The notes: generated by a model from the letters alone, not told the origin. A DNA stretch of 64,000 nucleotides from Micrococcus lylae NBRC 15355 (GCF_001570885.1 NZ_BCSN01000001.1:62001-126000), one strand, 5' to 3'. Positions 1-10,896 are shown, counted from the stretch's first letter. Made by a program: numbers and translations.

Positions 1-398
1 CCTCCAAAGGCCAGCATGAAGTGGCGGACGCAGAAGCCGAGGGTGAGGACGACCCAGAGTCCCAGGACGACCCACAGGAGGGTCTTCTGATGCTTCGTGC
101 CGCCCTTCCAGAAGTCCACGAGGATGATGCGCAGGCCGTTCAGCGCGTGGAACAGCACGGCAGCCACCAGACCCGCCTCGCCGAGAGCGAAGAGCGGGTT
201 CTTGTACGAGCCGATCACCGCGTCGTAGGCCTCCGGGGAGACGCGCACGAGCGAGGTGTCCAGCACGTGGACGAGCAGGTAGAAGAAGATCACGACGCCG
301 GTGATGCGGTGGCCCACCCAGGACCACATCCCGCCGTAGCCGCGATACAGGGTCCCGCGGCCGTTTTTGGCCGGGGCCTGTGCAGTGGCACTAGTCAC
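1..398 (-). CDS. sdhC: Succinate dehydrogenase cytochrome b subunit SdhC (partial, runs off the left edge)
   Basis: Translating the minus strand from GTG at 398 gives about 132 residues that continue past base 1. SdhC is one of the membrane anchors of complex II; it binds haem b and quinone and passes electrons from succinate to the quinone pool. Visible marks are the N-terminal GHRITG motif just before the first membrane helix, a second helix around LVAAVLFHALNGLRI, whose histidine is the expected haem-ligand region, and the start of a third helix. A strong Shine-Dalgarno GGGAGGT lies 8 nt before the GTG and supports this start. It is divergent from manC. The other sdh genes would lie beyond the left edge. 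The family call is secure; the length is unknown. Confidence 0.93.
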   Translation of the reverse strand, partial: MTSATAQAPAKNGRGTLYRGYGGMWSWVGHRITGVVIFFYLLVHVLDTSLVRVSPEAYDAVIGSYKNPLFALGEAGLVAAVLFHALNGLRIILVDFWKGGTKHQKTLLWVVLGLWVVLTLGFCVRHFMLAFG

Positions 399-489
399 GG
401 TTGATTACCTCCCAGGGAAATGCACTGGCCCGGTGCGCGTCCGTGGGCGGGCGGGCAGGGGGCTGGGGTGCGAGTCGATTCCACCTTCC

Positions 490-495
490 AGGATA
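490..495 (-). promoter_or_regulatory. Putative -10 of sdhC (TATCCT)
   Basis: TATCCT on the minus strand, about 90 nt before the sdhC start; no convincing -35 is seen. This would give a leader of about 85 nt carrying the sdhC ribosome binding site. Confidence 0.35.
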
Positions 496-618
496 GACCC
501 TCCCCGGCCTCCGCCGGGTTCCGGGGGCGGCTGTGTGACACGGCGCCCCCGCGCCGCGGTGTGCAGGGCACTGTCCACCGCCGGGGCATCGGTCCGCTCG
601 ACGGGGCACTGCGTTCCG

Positions 619-624
619 TAGAGT
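619..624 (+). promoter_or_regulatory. Putative -10 of manC (TAGAGT), leaderless
   Basis: TAGAGT ends 7 nt before GTG 632, so transcription would start at the codon itself. A weak -35-like CTCGAC sits at 597-602 with a 16-bp spacer. Confidence 0.55.
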
Positions 625-631
625 GGACCCC

Positions 632-1783
632 GTGAAGAACGAGAGCACCGCGCCTGCGCCGCAGTCCGACGCCGCCGCCGAGGCCCTGTCCCGCTTCCAC
701 GCCGTGATCCCGGCCGGAGGCGTGGGCACCCGCCTGTGGCCGCTGTCCCGCGCCGCCGCGCCGAAGTTCCTGCATGACCTCACCGGCTCGGGCCAGACCC
801 TGATCCGTGCGACCTGGGACCGCCTGGAGCCGCTGGCCGGCGCCGGGATGATGGTCGTCACCGGCCAGGTGCACCGCGACGCCGTGGCCCGTCAGCTCCC
901 GGAGCTGGGGGAGGACGACTTCGTCCTGGAGCCGGAGCCGAAGGACTCCGCGGCCGCGATCGGCCTGGCCGCCGCGATCCTCTCGCTGCGGGACCCGGAC
1001 ACCATCATGGGCTCGTTCGCCGCGGATCAGGTGATCTCTCCGCTCGAGGACTTCCAGAAGGTCGTGGAAGAGGCGGTCGTCACCGCGGCCACCGGCAAGA
1101 TCGTCACCATCGGCATCACGCCGACCCACCCGGCCACCGGTTTCGGCTACATCCGTCGCGGCCGTTCGCTGCGCCTGCAGGACGCCCCGCACGCCTTCGA
1201 CGTCGCCGCGTTCGTGGAGAAGCCGGACGCGAAGGTCGCGGCGCAGTACGTCCGCTCCGGAAAGTACCTGTGGAACGCCGGCATGTTCGTGGCCCCGGTG
1301 ACGCTGATGCTGCAGCACCTCGAGGAGCACGAGCCCGAGCTGCACGCCGGCCTGATGGCCATCGCGCAGGCCTGGGACACGGACCGTCGTCAGGAGGTCC
1401 TCGCAGAGGTCTGGCCGACGCTGAAGAAGACCGCCATCGACTACGCGGTGGCCGAGCCGGCCGCCGCCGCCGGGGACGTGGCCGTGGTCCCAGGCGACTT
1501 CACCTGGGACGACGTGGGCGACTTCGCCGCCATCGCCCGCCTGAACCCGGTCAAGGACGGCTCCGGCATCACGGTCATCGGCGACACCCCGCGCGTGTAC
1601 TCCTCGGAGGCCTCCGGGGTGGTCGTCACCGACTCGGACCGCGTGATCGCCCTGATCGGCATCGAGGACGTCGTGGTGGTGGACACCGGCGACGCCCTGC
1701 TGGTCACCACCACGGACCGCGCCCAGGACGTGAAGAAGGCGGTGGAGTCCCTCAAGGCCGAGGGCGCCGACGACGTCCTCTGA
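632..1783 (+). CDS. manC: Mannose-1-phosphate guanylyltransferase
   Basis: Makes GDP-mannose from mannose-1-phosphate and GTP, the donor for mannosylated lipids, lipomannan and glycoproteins. The nucleotidyltransferase signature GGVGTRLWPLSR lies near the N-terminus, FVEKPD and the WNAGMF region in the middle, and a left-handed-helix-type tail follows; length (383 aa) fits the actinobacterial single-domain ManC/ManB type without an isomerase fusion. GTG 632 is chosen because a TAGAGT -10 ends 7 nt upstream; GTG 623 would add three residues but overlaps that hexamer. With manA at 38185-39429 and the mannosyltransferase at 53071-54702 it indicates active mannose metabolism. Confidence 0.93.
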   Translation: MKNESTAPAPQSDAAAEALSRFHAVIPAGGVGTRLWPLSRAAAPKFLHDLTGSGQTLIRATWDRLEPLAGAGMMVVTGQVHRDAVARQLPELGEDDFVLEPEPKDSAAAIGLAAAILSLRDPDTIMGSFAADQVISPLEDFQKVVEEAVVTAATGKIVTIGITPTHPATGFGYIRRGRSLRLQDAPHAFDVAAFVEKPDAKVAAQYVRSGKYLWNAGMFVAPVTLMLQHLEEHEPELHAGLMAIAQAWDTDRRQEVLAEVWPTLKKTAIDYAVAEPAAAAGDVAVVPGDFTWDDVGDFAAIARLNPVKDGSGITVIGDTPRVYSSEASGVVVTDSDRVIALIGIEDVVVVDTGDALLVTTTDRAQDVKKAVESLKAEGADDVL

Positions 1784-1804
1784 CCCGGCGCGCCCCAGAT
1801 GACG

Positions 1805-1850
1805 CGAGGCCCCCGCGATGTGAACACCACGTGAACGTCGCGGGGGTCTC
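1805..1850 (+). terminator. Hairpin terminator after manC
   Basis: Arms 1805-1817 and 1838-1850 form a 13-bp GC stem with one G-U pair and a 20-nt loop. There is no U-tract. The right arm ends 5 bases before the next promoter. Confidence 0.55.
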
Positions 1851-1855
1851 TGCGC

Positions 1856-1861
1856 TACCCT
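1856..1861 (+). promoter_or_regulatory. Putative -10 (TACCCT) of the M20 amidohydrolase gene, leaderless
   Basis: TACCCT is followed by 8 nt and then ATG 1870, with no Shine-Dalgarno sequence between them. Confidence 0.5.
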
Positions 1862-1869
1862 GCGGTGAC

Positions 1870-3135
1870 ATGACCGGCACCATCGAGAGCTCCGCCTTCC
1901 CGCACCGCAAGACCGCACCCGACGTCCCCACCGTCTCCTCGGCGGTCGAGGCCCTGGAGGGCGAGGTGCGCGTGCTGCGCCGGTCCATCCACCAGGAGCC
2001 GGAGCTCGGCTTCGAGGAGCACGAGACCACCCGGAAGGTCATGGAGTTCCTCCGCGGCGCCGGGCTGGAGCCCGTGCAGCTGGCGGACACCGGCTGCTTC
2101 GTGGAGGTCGGCGAGGGACCGCTGGTGCTCGGCCTGCGTGCGGACATCGACGCGCTGCCGGTCGAGGAGCTCACCGGCCTGCCCTACGCCTCGAGGCGCC
2201 ACGGCCTGGCCCACGCCTGCGGCCATGACATGCACACCTCGGTGATGGCCGGCACCGCCGTGGCCCTGCACCGCATCCTCACCGGGCAGGTGGTGGACGA
2301 GGACCTGAAGGAGGCCGGCGCCCGCGCCCGCGGCCGGGTCCGCATCATCTTCCAGCCCGCCGAGGAGCAGCAGCCAGGCGGCGCCCTGCACGTGATCGAG
2401 CAGGGCGTCCTCGAGGGGCTGCCGCGCATCCTGGCCGCGCACTGCGAGCCGCGCTTCGACGTCGGCACGATCGGCACCCGCATCGGCGCCATCACCTCGG
2501 CGGCGGACACCATCCGCATCACGCTGACGGGCCGCGGCGGCCACACCTCGCGCCCGCACCTGACGGAGGACATGGTGTTCGCCCTGTCCCAGATCGCGGT
2601 GAACGTCCCGGCCGTGCTCTCGCGCCGCCTCGACGTCCGTTCCGCCGTGTCCGTGGTGTGGGGCCAGATCTCCGCCGGCTCCGCCCCGAACGCGATCGAC
2701 TCCACCGGTCGCCTGTCCGGCACCATGCGCTGCCTGGACGCCGCGGTCTGGGAGGAGGCCGGCGAACTGCTGGACGAGGTCGTCACCCAGGTGGCCGCGC
2801 CGTACGGCGTGGAGGTGGAGCTCGAGCACATCCGCGGAGTGCCGCCGGTGGACAACGCCGAGGCCGAGACCGCCCTGATCGAGTCGGCCGCCCGCCGTGA
2901 GCTCGGCTCCGCGGCCATCCAGCTGACCCCGCAGTCCATGGGCGGGGAGGACTTCGCGTGGATGACCCAGAAGGTCCCCGGCTCCATGCTGCGCCTGGGC
3001 ACCCGCACCCCGGGCGGCATCGACTACGACCTGCACCGCGGCGACTACGCCCCGGACGAGCGTGCCCTGGGCACCGGCATGCGCGTGTTCGTCTCCGCGG
3101 CCCTCGGCGAGATGCTCCGCGCCCCGCGGCCCTGA
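1870..3135 (+). CDS. M20 family metallopeptidase / amidohydrolase (AmiA/AbgB/HipO-like)
   Basis: A 421-aa zinc-dependent hydrolase of peptidase family M20D, whose members cleave N-acyl or N-aminoacyl amides such as hippurate, N-acetyl amino acids and conjugated amino acids. Motifs in order: RADIDALPVEE, the metal-binding HACGHDMHT, QPAEEQQPGGA with the catalytic glutamate pair, a central lid domain with GRGGHTSRPH, and the C-terminal MGGEDFAWM. ATG 1870 is favoured by the -10 TACCCT 8 nt upstream; reading further upstream runs into the manC terminator. It probably forms a single-gene transcript. The substrate cannot be told from sequence. Homologues sit near the cdd-deoA-add genes in mycobacteria too. 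Confidence 0.88.
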   Translation: MTGTIESSAFPHRKTAPDVPTVSSAVEALEGEVRVLRRSIHQEPELGFEEHETTRKVMEFLRGAGLEPVQLADTGCFVEVGEGPLVLGLRADIDALPVEELTGLPYASRRHGLAHACGHDMHTSVMAGTAVALHRILTGQVVDEDLKEAGARARGRVRIIFQPAEEQQPGGALHVIEQGVLEGLPRILAAHCEPRFDVGTIGTRIGAITSAADTIRITLTGRGGHTSRPHLTEDMVFALSQIAVNVPAVLSRRLDVRSAVSVVWGQISAGSAPNAIDSTGRLSGTMRCLDAAVWEEAGELLDEVVTQVAAPYGVEVELEHIRGVPPVDNAEAETALIESAARRELGSAAIQLTPQSMGGEDFAWMTQKVPGSMLRLGTRTPGGIDYDLHRGDYAPDERALGTGMRVFVSAALGEMLRAPRP

Positions 3136-3271
3136 GCGGCTCCGGCGCGCCCCGACGACGGCACCCGCCCCGGACTCGCGGCGCGCCCCGGGTGCGCGCC
3201 GCACCCAGGACCCGCGCGCGTCGCCCCCAGGGTCCACCCAGCTCGAGGTCAGCTTCGACGCGGGGGCGCGG

Positions 3272-3283
3272 GGCCGTCGTCGT
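3272..3283 (+). repeat. Solo copy of the GGCCGTCGTCGT intergenic 12-mer
   Basis: Exact 12-mer between the M20 gene and the lipoprotein gene, with no nearby inverted partner; other intergenic copies lie at 9441, 25712, 25772, 33824, 38068 and 43020. Confidence 0.5.
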
Positions 3284-3311
3284 GCGCCGTGCCACAGGTG
3301 TGGACTCAAGG

Positions 3312-3317
3312 TAAACT
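3312..3317 (+). promoter_or_regulatory. Putative -10 (TAAACT) of the BMP lipoprotein operon
   Basis: TAAACT in an otherwise GC-rich 294-bp gap; it implies a leader of about 105 nt before ATG 3430. No clear -35. Confidence 0.4.
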
Positions 3318-3429
3318 CACGGGTAACGAGCGTGCTCCTTCGCGTGCGCGCGGCACGCTCGAACCCGGTCCATGGGCGGACGCCCGTGCCCCGGGCATTG
3401 TCATCGCATCACGTGAAGTGAGGAAATCC

Positions 3430-4566
3430 ATGGGCATCCTGTCCGACGAGAAGGCCCGTCGCCTTCTGCTTCCCGCCGCCGTCCTGTCCGTCTCGGGCCT
3501 GCTGCTCACCGGCTGCGGCGCCCCGCCGGAGGAGGGCGACTCCAACGCCAACGGCGAGGCCCAGGTCTCCACCGACCCGGAGGTCGGCGACGACAACTCC
3601 GACTACCTCGCCTGCATCGTCTCCGACGAGGGCGGCTTCGACGACCGCTCCTTCAACCAGTCCTCCTACGAGGGCCTGAAGGCCGCGGAGTCCGACTACG
3701 GCATCAAGATCCGCGAGGCCGAGTCCCAGGAGCCGGGTGAATTCACCCCGAACGTGAACTCCATGGTCGATGCCGGCTGCAACTCCATCTTCGGTGTGGG
3801 CTTCATGCTCGGCGACACCATCAAGCCGATCGCCGAGAAGGAGTCGGACATCCACTTCTTCGGCGTCGACGTCACCGACGGCGGCTTCTCGGACAACGTC
3901 CAGAACCTGACCTACGACACCGCCCAGGCCGCCTTCCTGGCCGGCTACCTGGCCGCGGGCATGTCCGAGACCGGCACCGTCGCCACCTACGGCGGCATGG
4001 AGCTTCCGACCGTGACCATCTTCATGGAGGGCTTCGCCGAGGGCGTCGAGTACTACAACGAGCAGAAGGACGAGGACGTCAAGGTCCTCGGCTGGGACAA
4101 CGACGCCAAGACCGGCTCGTTCATCGGCGACTTCTCCAACCAGGCCGCGGGCAAGACCAACACCGCCAACTTCATCAACGAGGGCGCGGACATCATCATG
4201 CCGGTCGCCGGCCCGGTGGGCCTGGGCACCCTCGACGCGGTCGCGGAGGCCGGCGAGGACAAGGGCGTCAAGGTGATCTGGGTCGACTCGGACGGCTACG
4301 AGTCCACCGACAAGGGCCAGTACATCCTGACCTCCGTCATGAAGAACATGGGCCAGTCGGTCACCGACGTGATCGCCGAGGACCTCAAGGGCGAGTTCAC
4401 CCACGAGGCCTACCTGGGCACCCTGGAGAACGAGGGCGTGGGCCTGGCCCCGTACCACGACTTCGACGGCGAGGTCCCCGAGGACCTGAAGAAGGAGGTC
4501 GAGGACCTGCGGCAGCAGATCATCGACGGCGACGTGACGGTCGAGTCCTCGATCGACGAGGGCTGA
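3430..4566 (+). CDS. BMP family ABC transporter substrate-binding lipoprotein (nucleoside type)
   Basis: A 378-aa secreted lipoprotein: basic N-terminus, hydrophobic stretch and lipobox LTGC with the lipidated cysteine at residue 29. The mature part belongs to the Bmp/PnrA-like family that binds purine or pyrimidine nucleosides; typical pieces are GGFDDRSFNQ, the GVGF and FFGVDV strands, AGYLAAGMS and a VIWVDSDG motif near the C-terminus. RBS GTGAGG lies just before ATG 3430. Directly downstream are a dual ATPase and two permeases followed by cytidine deaminase and thymidine phosphorylase, so the likely cargo is nucleosides. A strong hairpin after this gene (4581-4626) probably keeps the binding protein in excess over the membrane components. 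Confidence 0.92.
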   Translation: MGILSDEKARRLLLPAAVLSVSGLLLTGCGAPPEEGDSNANGEAQVSTDPEVGDDNSDYLACIVSDEGGFDDRSFNQSSYEGLKAAESDYGIKIREAESQEPGEFTPNVNSMVDAGCNSIFGVGFMLGDTIKPIAEKESDIHFFGVDVTDGGFSDNVQNLTYDTAQAAFLAGYLAAGMSETGTVATYGGMELPTVTIFMEGFAEGVEYYNEQKDEDVKVLGWDNDAKTGSFIGDFSNQAAGKTNTANFINEGADIIMPVAGPVGLGTLDAVAEAGEDKGVKVIWVDSDGYESTDKGQYILTSVMKNMGQSVTDVIAEDLKGEFTHEAYLGTLENEGVGLAPYHDFDGEVPEDLKKEVEDLRQQIIDGDVTVESSIDEG

Positions 4567-4580
4567 GACGCCGCCTGAAC

Positions 4581-4626
4581 GCCACGGGGCCGGACCCGGC
4601 AGCACAGCAGGGTCCGGCCCCGTGGC
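4581..4626 (+). terminator. Perfect 17-bp hairpin between lipoprotein and ATPase genes
   Basis: Arms 4581-4597 and 4610-4626 are perfectly complementary over 17 bp around a 12-nt loop. It probably acts as a partial terminator or mRNA stabiliser inside the transporter operon. Confidence 0.7.
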
Positions 4627-4684
4627 GCGCACACCGCGTGCCGGAGCCCCGGCACGTGACCGGATGGAGGAGACAGAACACCCC

Positions 4685-6231
<1,547 letters not shown>

Positions 6232-6235
<4 letters not shown>

Positions 6236-7698
6236 GCACCGCCGCCCCGCAGCCCACGGCGTCCGAGGCGCCGGGCACGGCGTCCGGCACGCAGCCCGGC
6301 GCCGGCCGTCCGGCGCCGGACCAGGCCTCCGTGATGCGCCAGATCCTCTCCGGCAACGGCACGGTCACCGTGCTGGCCATCGTCCTGTCCCTGCTGATCT
6401 CCGGCCTGCTGATCGTCGTCACCGACGAAGATGTGCAGGAGACCGCCGGCTACTTCTTCGGCCGTCCGACGGACATGCTCGCGGCCGCGTGGTCCGCGTT
6501 CTCGGGCGCGTTCCTCGCCCTGTTCCGCGGCGCGATCTTCAACTACGAGGCCTCGAACTTCGAGGGCATGATCAGGCCGCTGACCGAGACCATGACGGTG
6601 GCGACGCCGCTGATCATCATCTCCCTCGGCATCGCCATCGCCTTCAAGGCGGGCCTGTTCAACATCGGTGGCCAGGGGCAGTTCATCTTCGGAGCCATGT
6701 TCGCCACCTGGTTCGGCGTCTCCATGGACCTGCCGTTCGGCGTGCACCTGCTGGTCGTCCTGGTCATGGGCGTCCTCGGCGGCATGCTCTGGGGCTCTGT
6801 GGTCGGCCTGCTCAAGGCCTACACCGGCGCCCACGAGGTCATCCTCACCATCATGCTGAACTACGTGGCGCTGAACCTGCTGGCGTACCTGCTGAACACG
6901 GACGTCCTGCGCCGTGAGGGCACCACCAACCCGGTCTCGGAGTTCCTGCCGCAGCAGGCCCGCTTCCCGCTGCTGTTCGGTGAGGGCTTCCGCCTGCACT
7001 GGGGCTTCGTCCTGGCGCTGGCGGCCACCGCCTTCGCCTGGTGGCTGCTGCAGCGCTCCACCGTTGGCTTCCGCTTGCGCGCGGTCGGCGCCAACCCGGC
7101 CGCCGCCCGCACCGCCGGCATCTCCGTGAAGGGCGCCTACATCACCGCCATGGCGGTCTCCGGCGGCCTGGCCGGCCTGGCCGGCATGGCCCACGTGTCC
7201 GGCACCGAGGGCTCCCTGAACACCTCGGTGGCCGGTTCCTTCGGCTTCGACGCCATCACCGTGGCCCTGCTGGGCCGCTCCAACCCGGTGGGCGTCCTCT
7301 TCGCCGGCCTGCTGTTCGGCGCCCTGCGCGCCGGCGGCGTGACGATGCAGACCCAGACCGGCGTGCCGATCGACATCGTCCTGGTGGTGCAGTCCTTCAT
7401 CGTGCTGTTCATCGCCGCCCCGCCGCTGGTGCGCACCATCTTCCGCCTGCCCGCCCCGGGCGCCGCCAAGGCCCGCCGCACCGCGGACCCGGTGACCCAG
7501 CCGGCCGTGGCCGGCGCCGCCGTCGCGGGCGCCTCGGGCGAGGCGGCCGTCCCGTCCGTGGAGACCCAGGAGGCCGCCGTGGCCGCCGAGTCCGCCGCGG
7601 ACGGTGTGGAGGACCCGGACCCGGCACCCACCGCCGCCGAGCCGGCTCCGGCCGCCGGTGCTGACACCCAGACCTCCGAGAAGGGGGAGACCCGATGA
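6232..7698 (+). CDS. ABC transporter permease (nucleoside uptake, NupP-like)
   Basis: A 488-aa BPD_transp_2-type membrane permease. A disordered N-terminal segment of about 35 residues is followed by about ten predicted helices, with the family stretch GLFNIGGQGQ near residue 143 and the conserved loop around AVGANPAAARTAGI. The last 65 residues are an Ala/Pro/Glu-rich hydrophilic tail of low complexity. It starts inside the ATPase stop (ATGA) and ends inside the next start (ATGA), so the three genes are one coupled unit. It partners the second permease to form the membrane pore. Confidence 0.92.
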
Positions 7699-9011
7699 GC
7701 GCCACCGCCGCTGAGAAGAAGACCGTGGCCGAGACTCCGGACGCCGCACGCCGCGGCAAGGACGACAAGCCGCTGGTGCGCAGCTGGAGCACCCCGATCC
7801 TGCAGACCGTCTTCGCGCTGCTCTCCCTGGGCCTGTTCGCGATCGGCGCCCCGGCGCACGACGCCGAGTTCCGCATCGCCACTCCGGGCGACCTGATCGA
7901 GCTGGCGGCCGTCACCGTGCCGGCCGCCCCGACCCTGTGGGTCCTCACCCTGGCGATGATCGCCATCACGGTCCTCGCCTGGGTCCGCGCCGCCGCCGGC
8001 CGCAAGAACCCGGTGTGGCTGAACGGCCTGTACGTGTTCGCCTTCGTGGCCGCCTTCCTCATCTGGGTCGTCGGCTCGGCAACGAACAACTCCGTGTACC
8101 TGACCGGCCTGATCGCCGGCTCGTTCGCTCTGGCCGTGCCCCTGATCTTCGGCTCGATGGCCGGCATCCTGTCCGAGCGCTCGGGCGTGGTCAACATCGC
8201 GATCGAGGGCCAGCTGCTCGCCGGCGCCTTCACCGCCGCGATGGTCGGGTCCGCCACCGGCTCGGCCTGGATCGGCCTGGCCGCCGCGATCGTCGCGGGC
8301 GTGGCCGTCTCCAGCCTGCTGGCCGTGTTCTCCATCAAGTACCTGGTGAACCAGGTGATCGTGGGCGTCGTGCTGAACGTGCTCGTGATCGGCCTGACCA
8401 GCTTCCTGTTCTCCACGGTGCTGGCCCCGAACTCGTCCGAGCTGAACTCGCCGCCGCATTTCCCGAACATCCGCATCCCGTTCCTCGCGGAGATCCCGAT
8501 CATCGGCCGCATCCTGTTCGATCAGTCGATCCTCGGCTACGGCATGTACCTGATCGTCGGCCTGCTGTGGTTCGGCCTGTTCCGCACCCGCTGGGGCCTG
8601 CGCGTGCGCGCCGTGGGCGAGCACCCGAAGGCCGCGGACACCGTGGGCATCGACGTGCTGCGAACCCGCTACGTCAACGTGCTGCTCGGCGGCGCGGTGG
8701 CCGGCATGGGCGGCGCGTTCTTCACCCTCGTCTCGGCGTCCTCCTTCTCCAAGGAGATGACCGCGGGCCAGGGCTTCATCGCCCTCGCCGCCGTGATCTT
8801 CGGCCGCTGGAATCCGATCGGCGCGTTCTTCGCCGCCCTGCTGTTCGGCTTCGCCACCAACATGCAGTACGTGTTCGCCATCCTCGGCACCCCGGTGCCG
8901 AGCCAGTTCATGGCGATGCTCCCGTATGTGGTCACCGTGTTCGCGGTGGCCGGCCTGGTGGGCCGCTCGCGCGGGCCGGCCGCGGCGGGCACGCCGTATG
9001 TGAAGGAGTGA
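7695..9011 (+). CDS. ABC transporter permease (nucleoside uptake, NupQ-like)
   Basis: A 438-aa permease paralogous to the upstream gene. It carries the family segment SERSGVVNIAIEGQL near residue 160, a second marker RAVGEHPKAADTVGI and a C-terminal helix pair. A hydrophilic N-terminus of about 30 residues precedes the first helix. Its start overlaps the previous stop by four bases and it ends 2 nt before the cytidine deaminase start, tying import of pyrimidine nucleosides to their first degradation step. Confidence 0.92.
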   Translation: MSATAAEKKTVAETPDAARRGKDDKPLVRSWSTPILQTVFALLSLGLFAIGAPAHDAEFRIATPGDLIELAAVTVPAAPTLWVLTLAMIAITVLAWVRAAAGRKNPVWLNGLYVFAFVAAFLIWVVGSATNNSVYLTGLIAGSFALAVPLIFGSMAGILSERSGVVNIAIEGQLLAGAFTAAMVGSATGSAWIGLAAAIVAGVAVSSLLAVFSIKYLVNQVIVGVVLNVLVIGLTSFLFSTVLAPNSSELNSPPHFPNIRIPFLAEIPIIGRILFDQSILGYGMYLIVGLLWFGLFRTRWGLRVRAVGEHPKAADTVGIDVLRTRYVNVLLGGAVAGMGGAFFTLVSASSFSKEMTAGQGFIALAAVIFGRWNPIGAFFAALLFGFATNMQYVFAILGTPVPSQFMAMLPYVVTVFAVAGLVGRSRGPAAAGTPYVKE

Positions 9012-9013
9012 CC

Positions 9014-9421
9014 GTGGAGCCGAACGCTGTGGACTGGGAGGCGCTGACCGCGGCCGCCGTGGAGGCCCTGCAGCACGCCTACGTGCCGTACTCGGGCTAC
9101 CGTGTGGGCGCGGCCGCGCTGACCGCCGACGGCCGTACGGTGAACGGCTGCAACATCGAGAACGCGTCCTACGGCATCACGCTGTGCGCCGAGTGCTCGC
9201 TCGTCTCCGCCCTGATGATGGGAGGCGGCGGGACGCTGGCCGCGTTCGTCTGCGTGAACGGGCACGGCGAGGTGATCATGCCGTGCGGCCGCTGCCGCCA
9301 GCTGCTGTCCGAGCACCGTGCCCCGCAGATGCTGCTGATGACCCCGGCGGGCGTGCTCACCATGGACGAGGTGCTGCCGCAGTCCTTCGGTCCGGCGGAC
9401 CTGGAGTCCGCCTCCGGCTGA
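9014..9421 (+). CDS. cdd: Cytidine deaminase
   Basis: A 135-aa enzyme that deaminates cytidine and deoxycytidine to uridine and deoxyuridine. The zinc site is complete: LCAEC carries the first cysteine and the catalytic glutamate, and PCGRC supplies the other two cysteines; NGCNIENASYG precedes it as in homotetrameric Cdd. GTG 9014 follows AAGGAG by 5 nt and lies only 2 nt after the permease stop, so the gene is the fifth member of the transporter operon. The length is normal for the short tetrameric form. Confidence 0.96.
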   Translation: MEPNAVDWEALTAAAVEALQHAYVPYSGYRVGAAALTADGRTVNGCNIENASYGITLCAECSLVSALMMGGGGTLAAFVCVNGHGEVIMPCGRCRQLLSEHRAPQMLLMTPAGVLTMDEVLPQSFGPADLESASG

Positions 9422-9443
9422 GCCGCCCTCAGCCGGAACCACG

Positions 9444-9496
9444 ACGACGGCCGCCGCCCTCCGAGGCCATCCCACCTCGCCGGCGACGGCCGTCGT
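9444..9496 (+). terminator. Hairpin after cdd built on the ACGACGACGGCC motif
   Basis: ACGACGGCC in the left arm (from 9444) pairs with GGCCGTCGT in the right arm (ending 9496); the 12-mer itself starts at 9441. The right arm abuts the deoA -10, so termination and re-initiation are back to back. Confidence 0.5.
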
Positions 9497-9501
9497 AGTC
9501 T
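9496..9501 (+). promoter_or_regulatory. Putative -10 of deoA (TAGTCT)
   Basis: TAGTCT about 45 nt before ATG 9546, overlapping by one base the right arm of the upstream hairpin. Confidence 0.4.
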
Positions 9502-9545
9502 GTTGTCTTCAGAGAACGTCTCCGAGGGAAGGATCCCGAGCCGCC

Positions 9546-10880
9546 ATGACCGACGCCCCCGCCGCCGAGCCCTTCGACGCGATCGAGGTCATCCGTGCCA
9601 AGCGCGACGGCCACGAGCTGAGCCGTGAGCAGATCGACTGGGTCGTGGACGCCTACACCCGTGAGGTGGTGGCGGACGAGCAGATGTCCGCCCTGGCCAT
9701 GGCGATCTTCCTCAACGGCATGCAGCGCCGGGAGATCGCGGAGTGGACGAACGCGATGATCGCCTCGGGCGAGCGCATGGACTTCTCCGGGCTGACCGCC
9801 CCGGACGGTCGCAGGCTGGAGACCTCGGACAAGCACTCCACCGGCGGTGTGGGGGACAAGATCACCCTGCCGCTGGCCCCGCTGGTGGCCTCCTACGGGG
9901 TGGCCGTCCCGCAGCTGTCCGGCCGCGGCCTCGGCCACACCGGCGGAACCCTGGACAAGATGGAGTCCATCCCCGGCTGGCGCGCCGAGCTGTCCAATGA
10001 GGAGATGATGCGCCAGCTCGGCGAGGTCGGCGCGGTCGTCTGCGCCGCAGGGTCCGGCCTGGCCCCGGCGGACAAGCGCCTCTACGCGCTGCGCGACGTC
10101 ACGGGCACCGTGGAGGCCATCCCGCTGATCGCCTCCTCGATCATGTCCAAGAAGATCGCCGAGGGCACCGGCACCCTGGTGCTGGACGTGAAGTGCGGCT
10201 CCGGCGCCTTCATGAAGGACGAGTCCATGGCCCGGGAGCTGGCCCGCACGATGGTGGACCTGGGCCGGGATGCGGGAGTGAACACCACCGCCCTGCTGAC
10301 GGACATGTCCGTGCCCCTCGGCCTCACCGCGGGCAACGCGCTCGAGGTGCGCGAGTCCGTGGAGGTCCTCGCCGGCGGCGGCCCGGCCGACGTGGTGGAG
10401 CTGACCGTGGAGCTGGCCCGCCACATGCTGGCCGGCGCCGGCGTCACCGGTGTGGATCCGGCCGAGAACCTCGCCAACGGCAAGGCCATGGACGTGTGGA
10501 ACGCCATGATCTCCGCCCAGGGCGGCGACCCGAAGGCCGCGCTGCCCACCGCGAAGCACACCGAGACCGTCACCGCCGAGGCGGACGGCGTCCTCACCGA
10601 GCTGGACGCGATGGCCGTGGGGCTGGCCGCCTGGCGCCTCGGTGCCGGCCGTGAGCGCCAGGGCCAGCCGGTGCAGTTCGGCGCCGGTGTGGAGCTGCAC
10701 GCCCGTCCGGGCGACGAGGTCAGGGCCGGGCAGCCGGTGATGACCCTGCACACGGACACCCCGGAGCGCTTCGAGCGCGCCCGGGCCGCCCTGGCCGGCG
10801 GCTGGACCGTGGAGCAGGCCGACGCCGAGCGCGCCGCCGCCCTGCGGGGCCGCTCCGTCATCCTCGACGAGATCCGCTGA
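9546..10880 (+). CDS. deoA: Thymidine phosphorylase
   Basis: A 444-aa enzyme that splits thymidine and deoxyuridine with phosphate, releasing base and deoxyribose-1-phosphate. The family signature SGRGLGHTGGTLDK lies near residue 125 and the phosphate-binding KHSTGGVGDK near residue 97; SSIMSKKIAEG and KCGSGAFMK follow, and the C-terminal pyrimidine nucleoside phosphorylase domain (VEQADAE region) is present. ATG 9546 is preceded by GAGGGAAGGA at a long distance. It follows cdd, whose product feeds it, and is only 16 nt from the DedA gene. Confidence 0.96.
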   Translation: MTDAPAAEPFDAIEVIRAKRDGHELSREQIDWVVDAYTREVVADEQMSALAMAIFLNGMQRREIAEWTNAMIASGERMDFSGLTAPDGRRLETSDKHSTGGVGDKITLPLAPLVASYGVAVPQLSGRGLGHTGGTLDKMESIPGWRAELSNEEMMRQLGEVGAVVCAAGSGLAPADKRLYALRDVTGTVEAIPLIASSIMSKKIAEGTGTLVLDVKCGSGAFMKDESMARELARTMVDLGRDAGVNTTALLTDMSVPLGLTAGNALEVRESVEVLAGGGPADVVELTVELARHMLAGAGVTGVDPAENLANGKAMDVWNAMISAQGGDPKAALPTAKHTETVTAEADGVLTELDAMAVGLAAWRLGAGRERQGQPVQFGAGVELHARPGDEVRAGQPVMTLHTDTPERFERARAALAGGWTVEQADAERAAALRGRSVILDEIR

Positions 10881-10896
10881 GCGGTCGGGGAAGGTC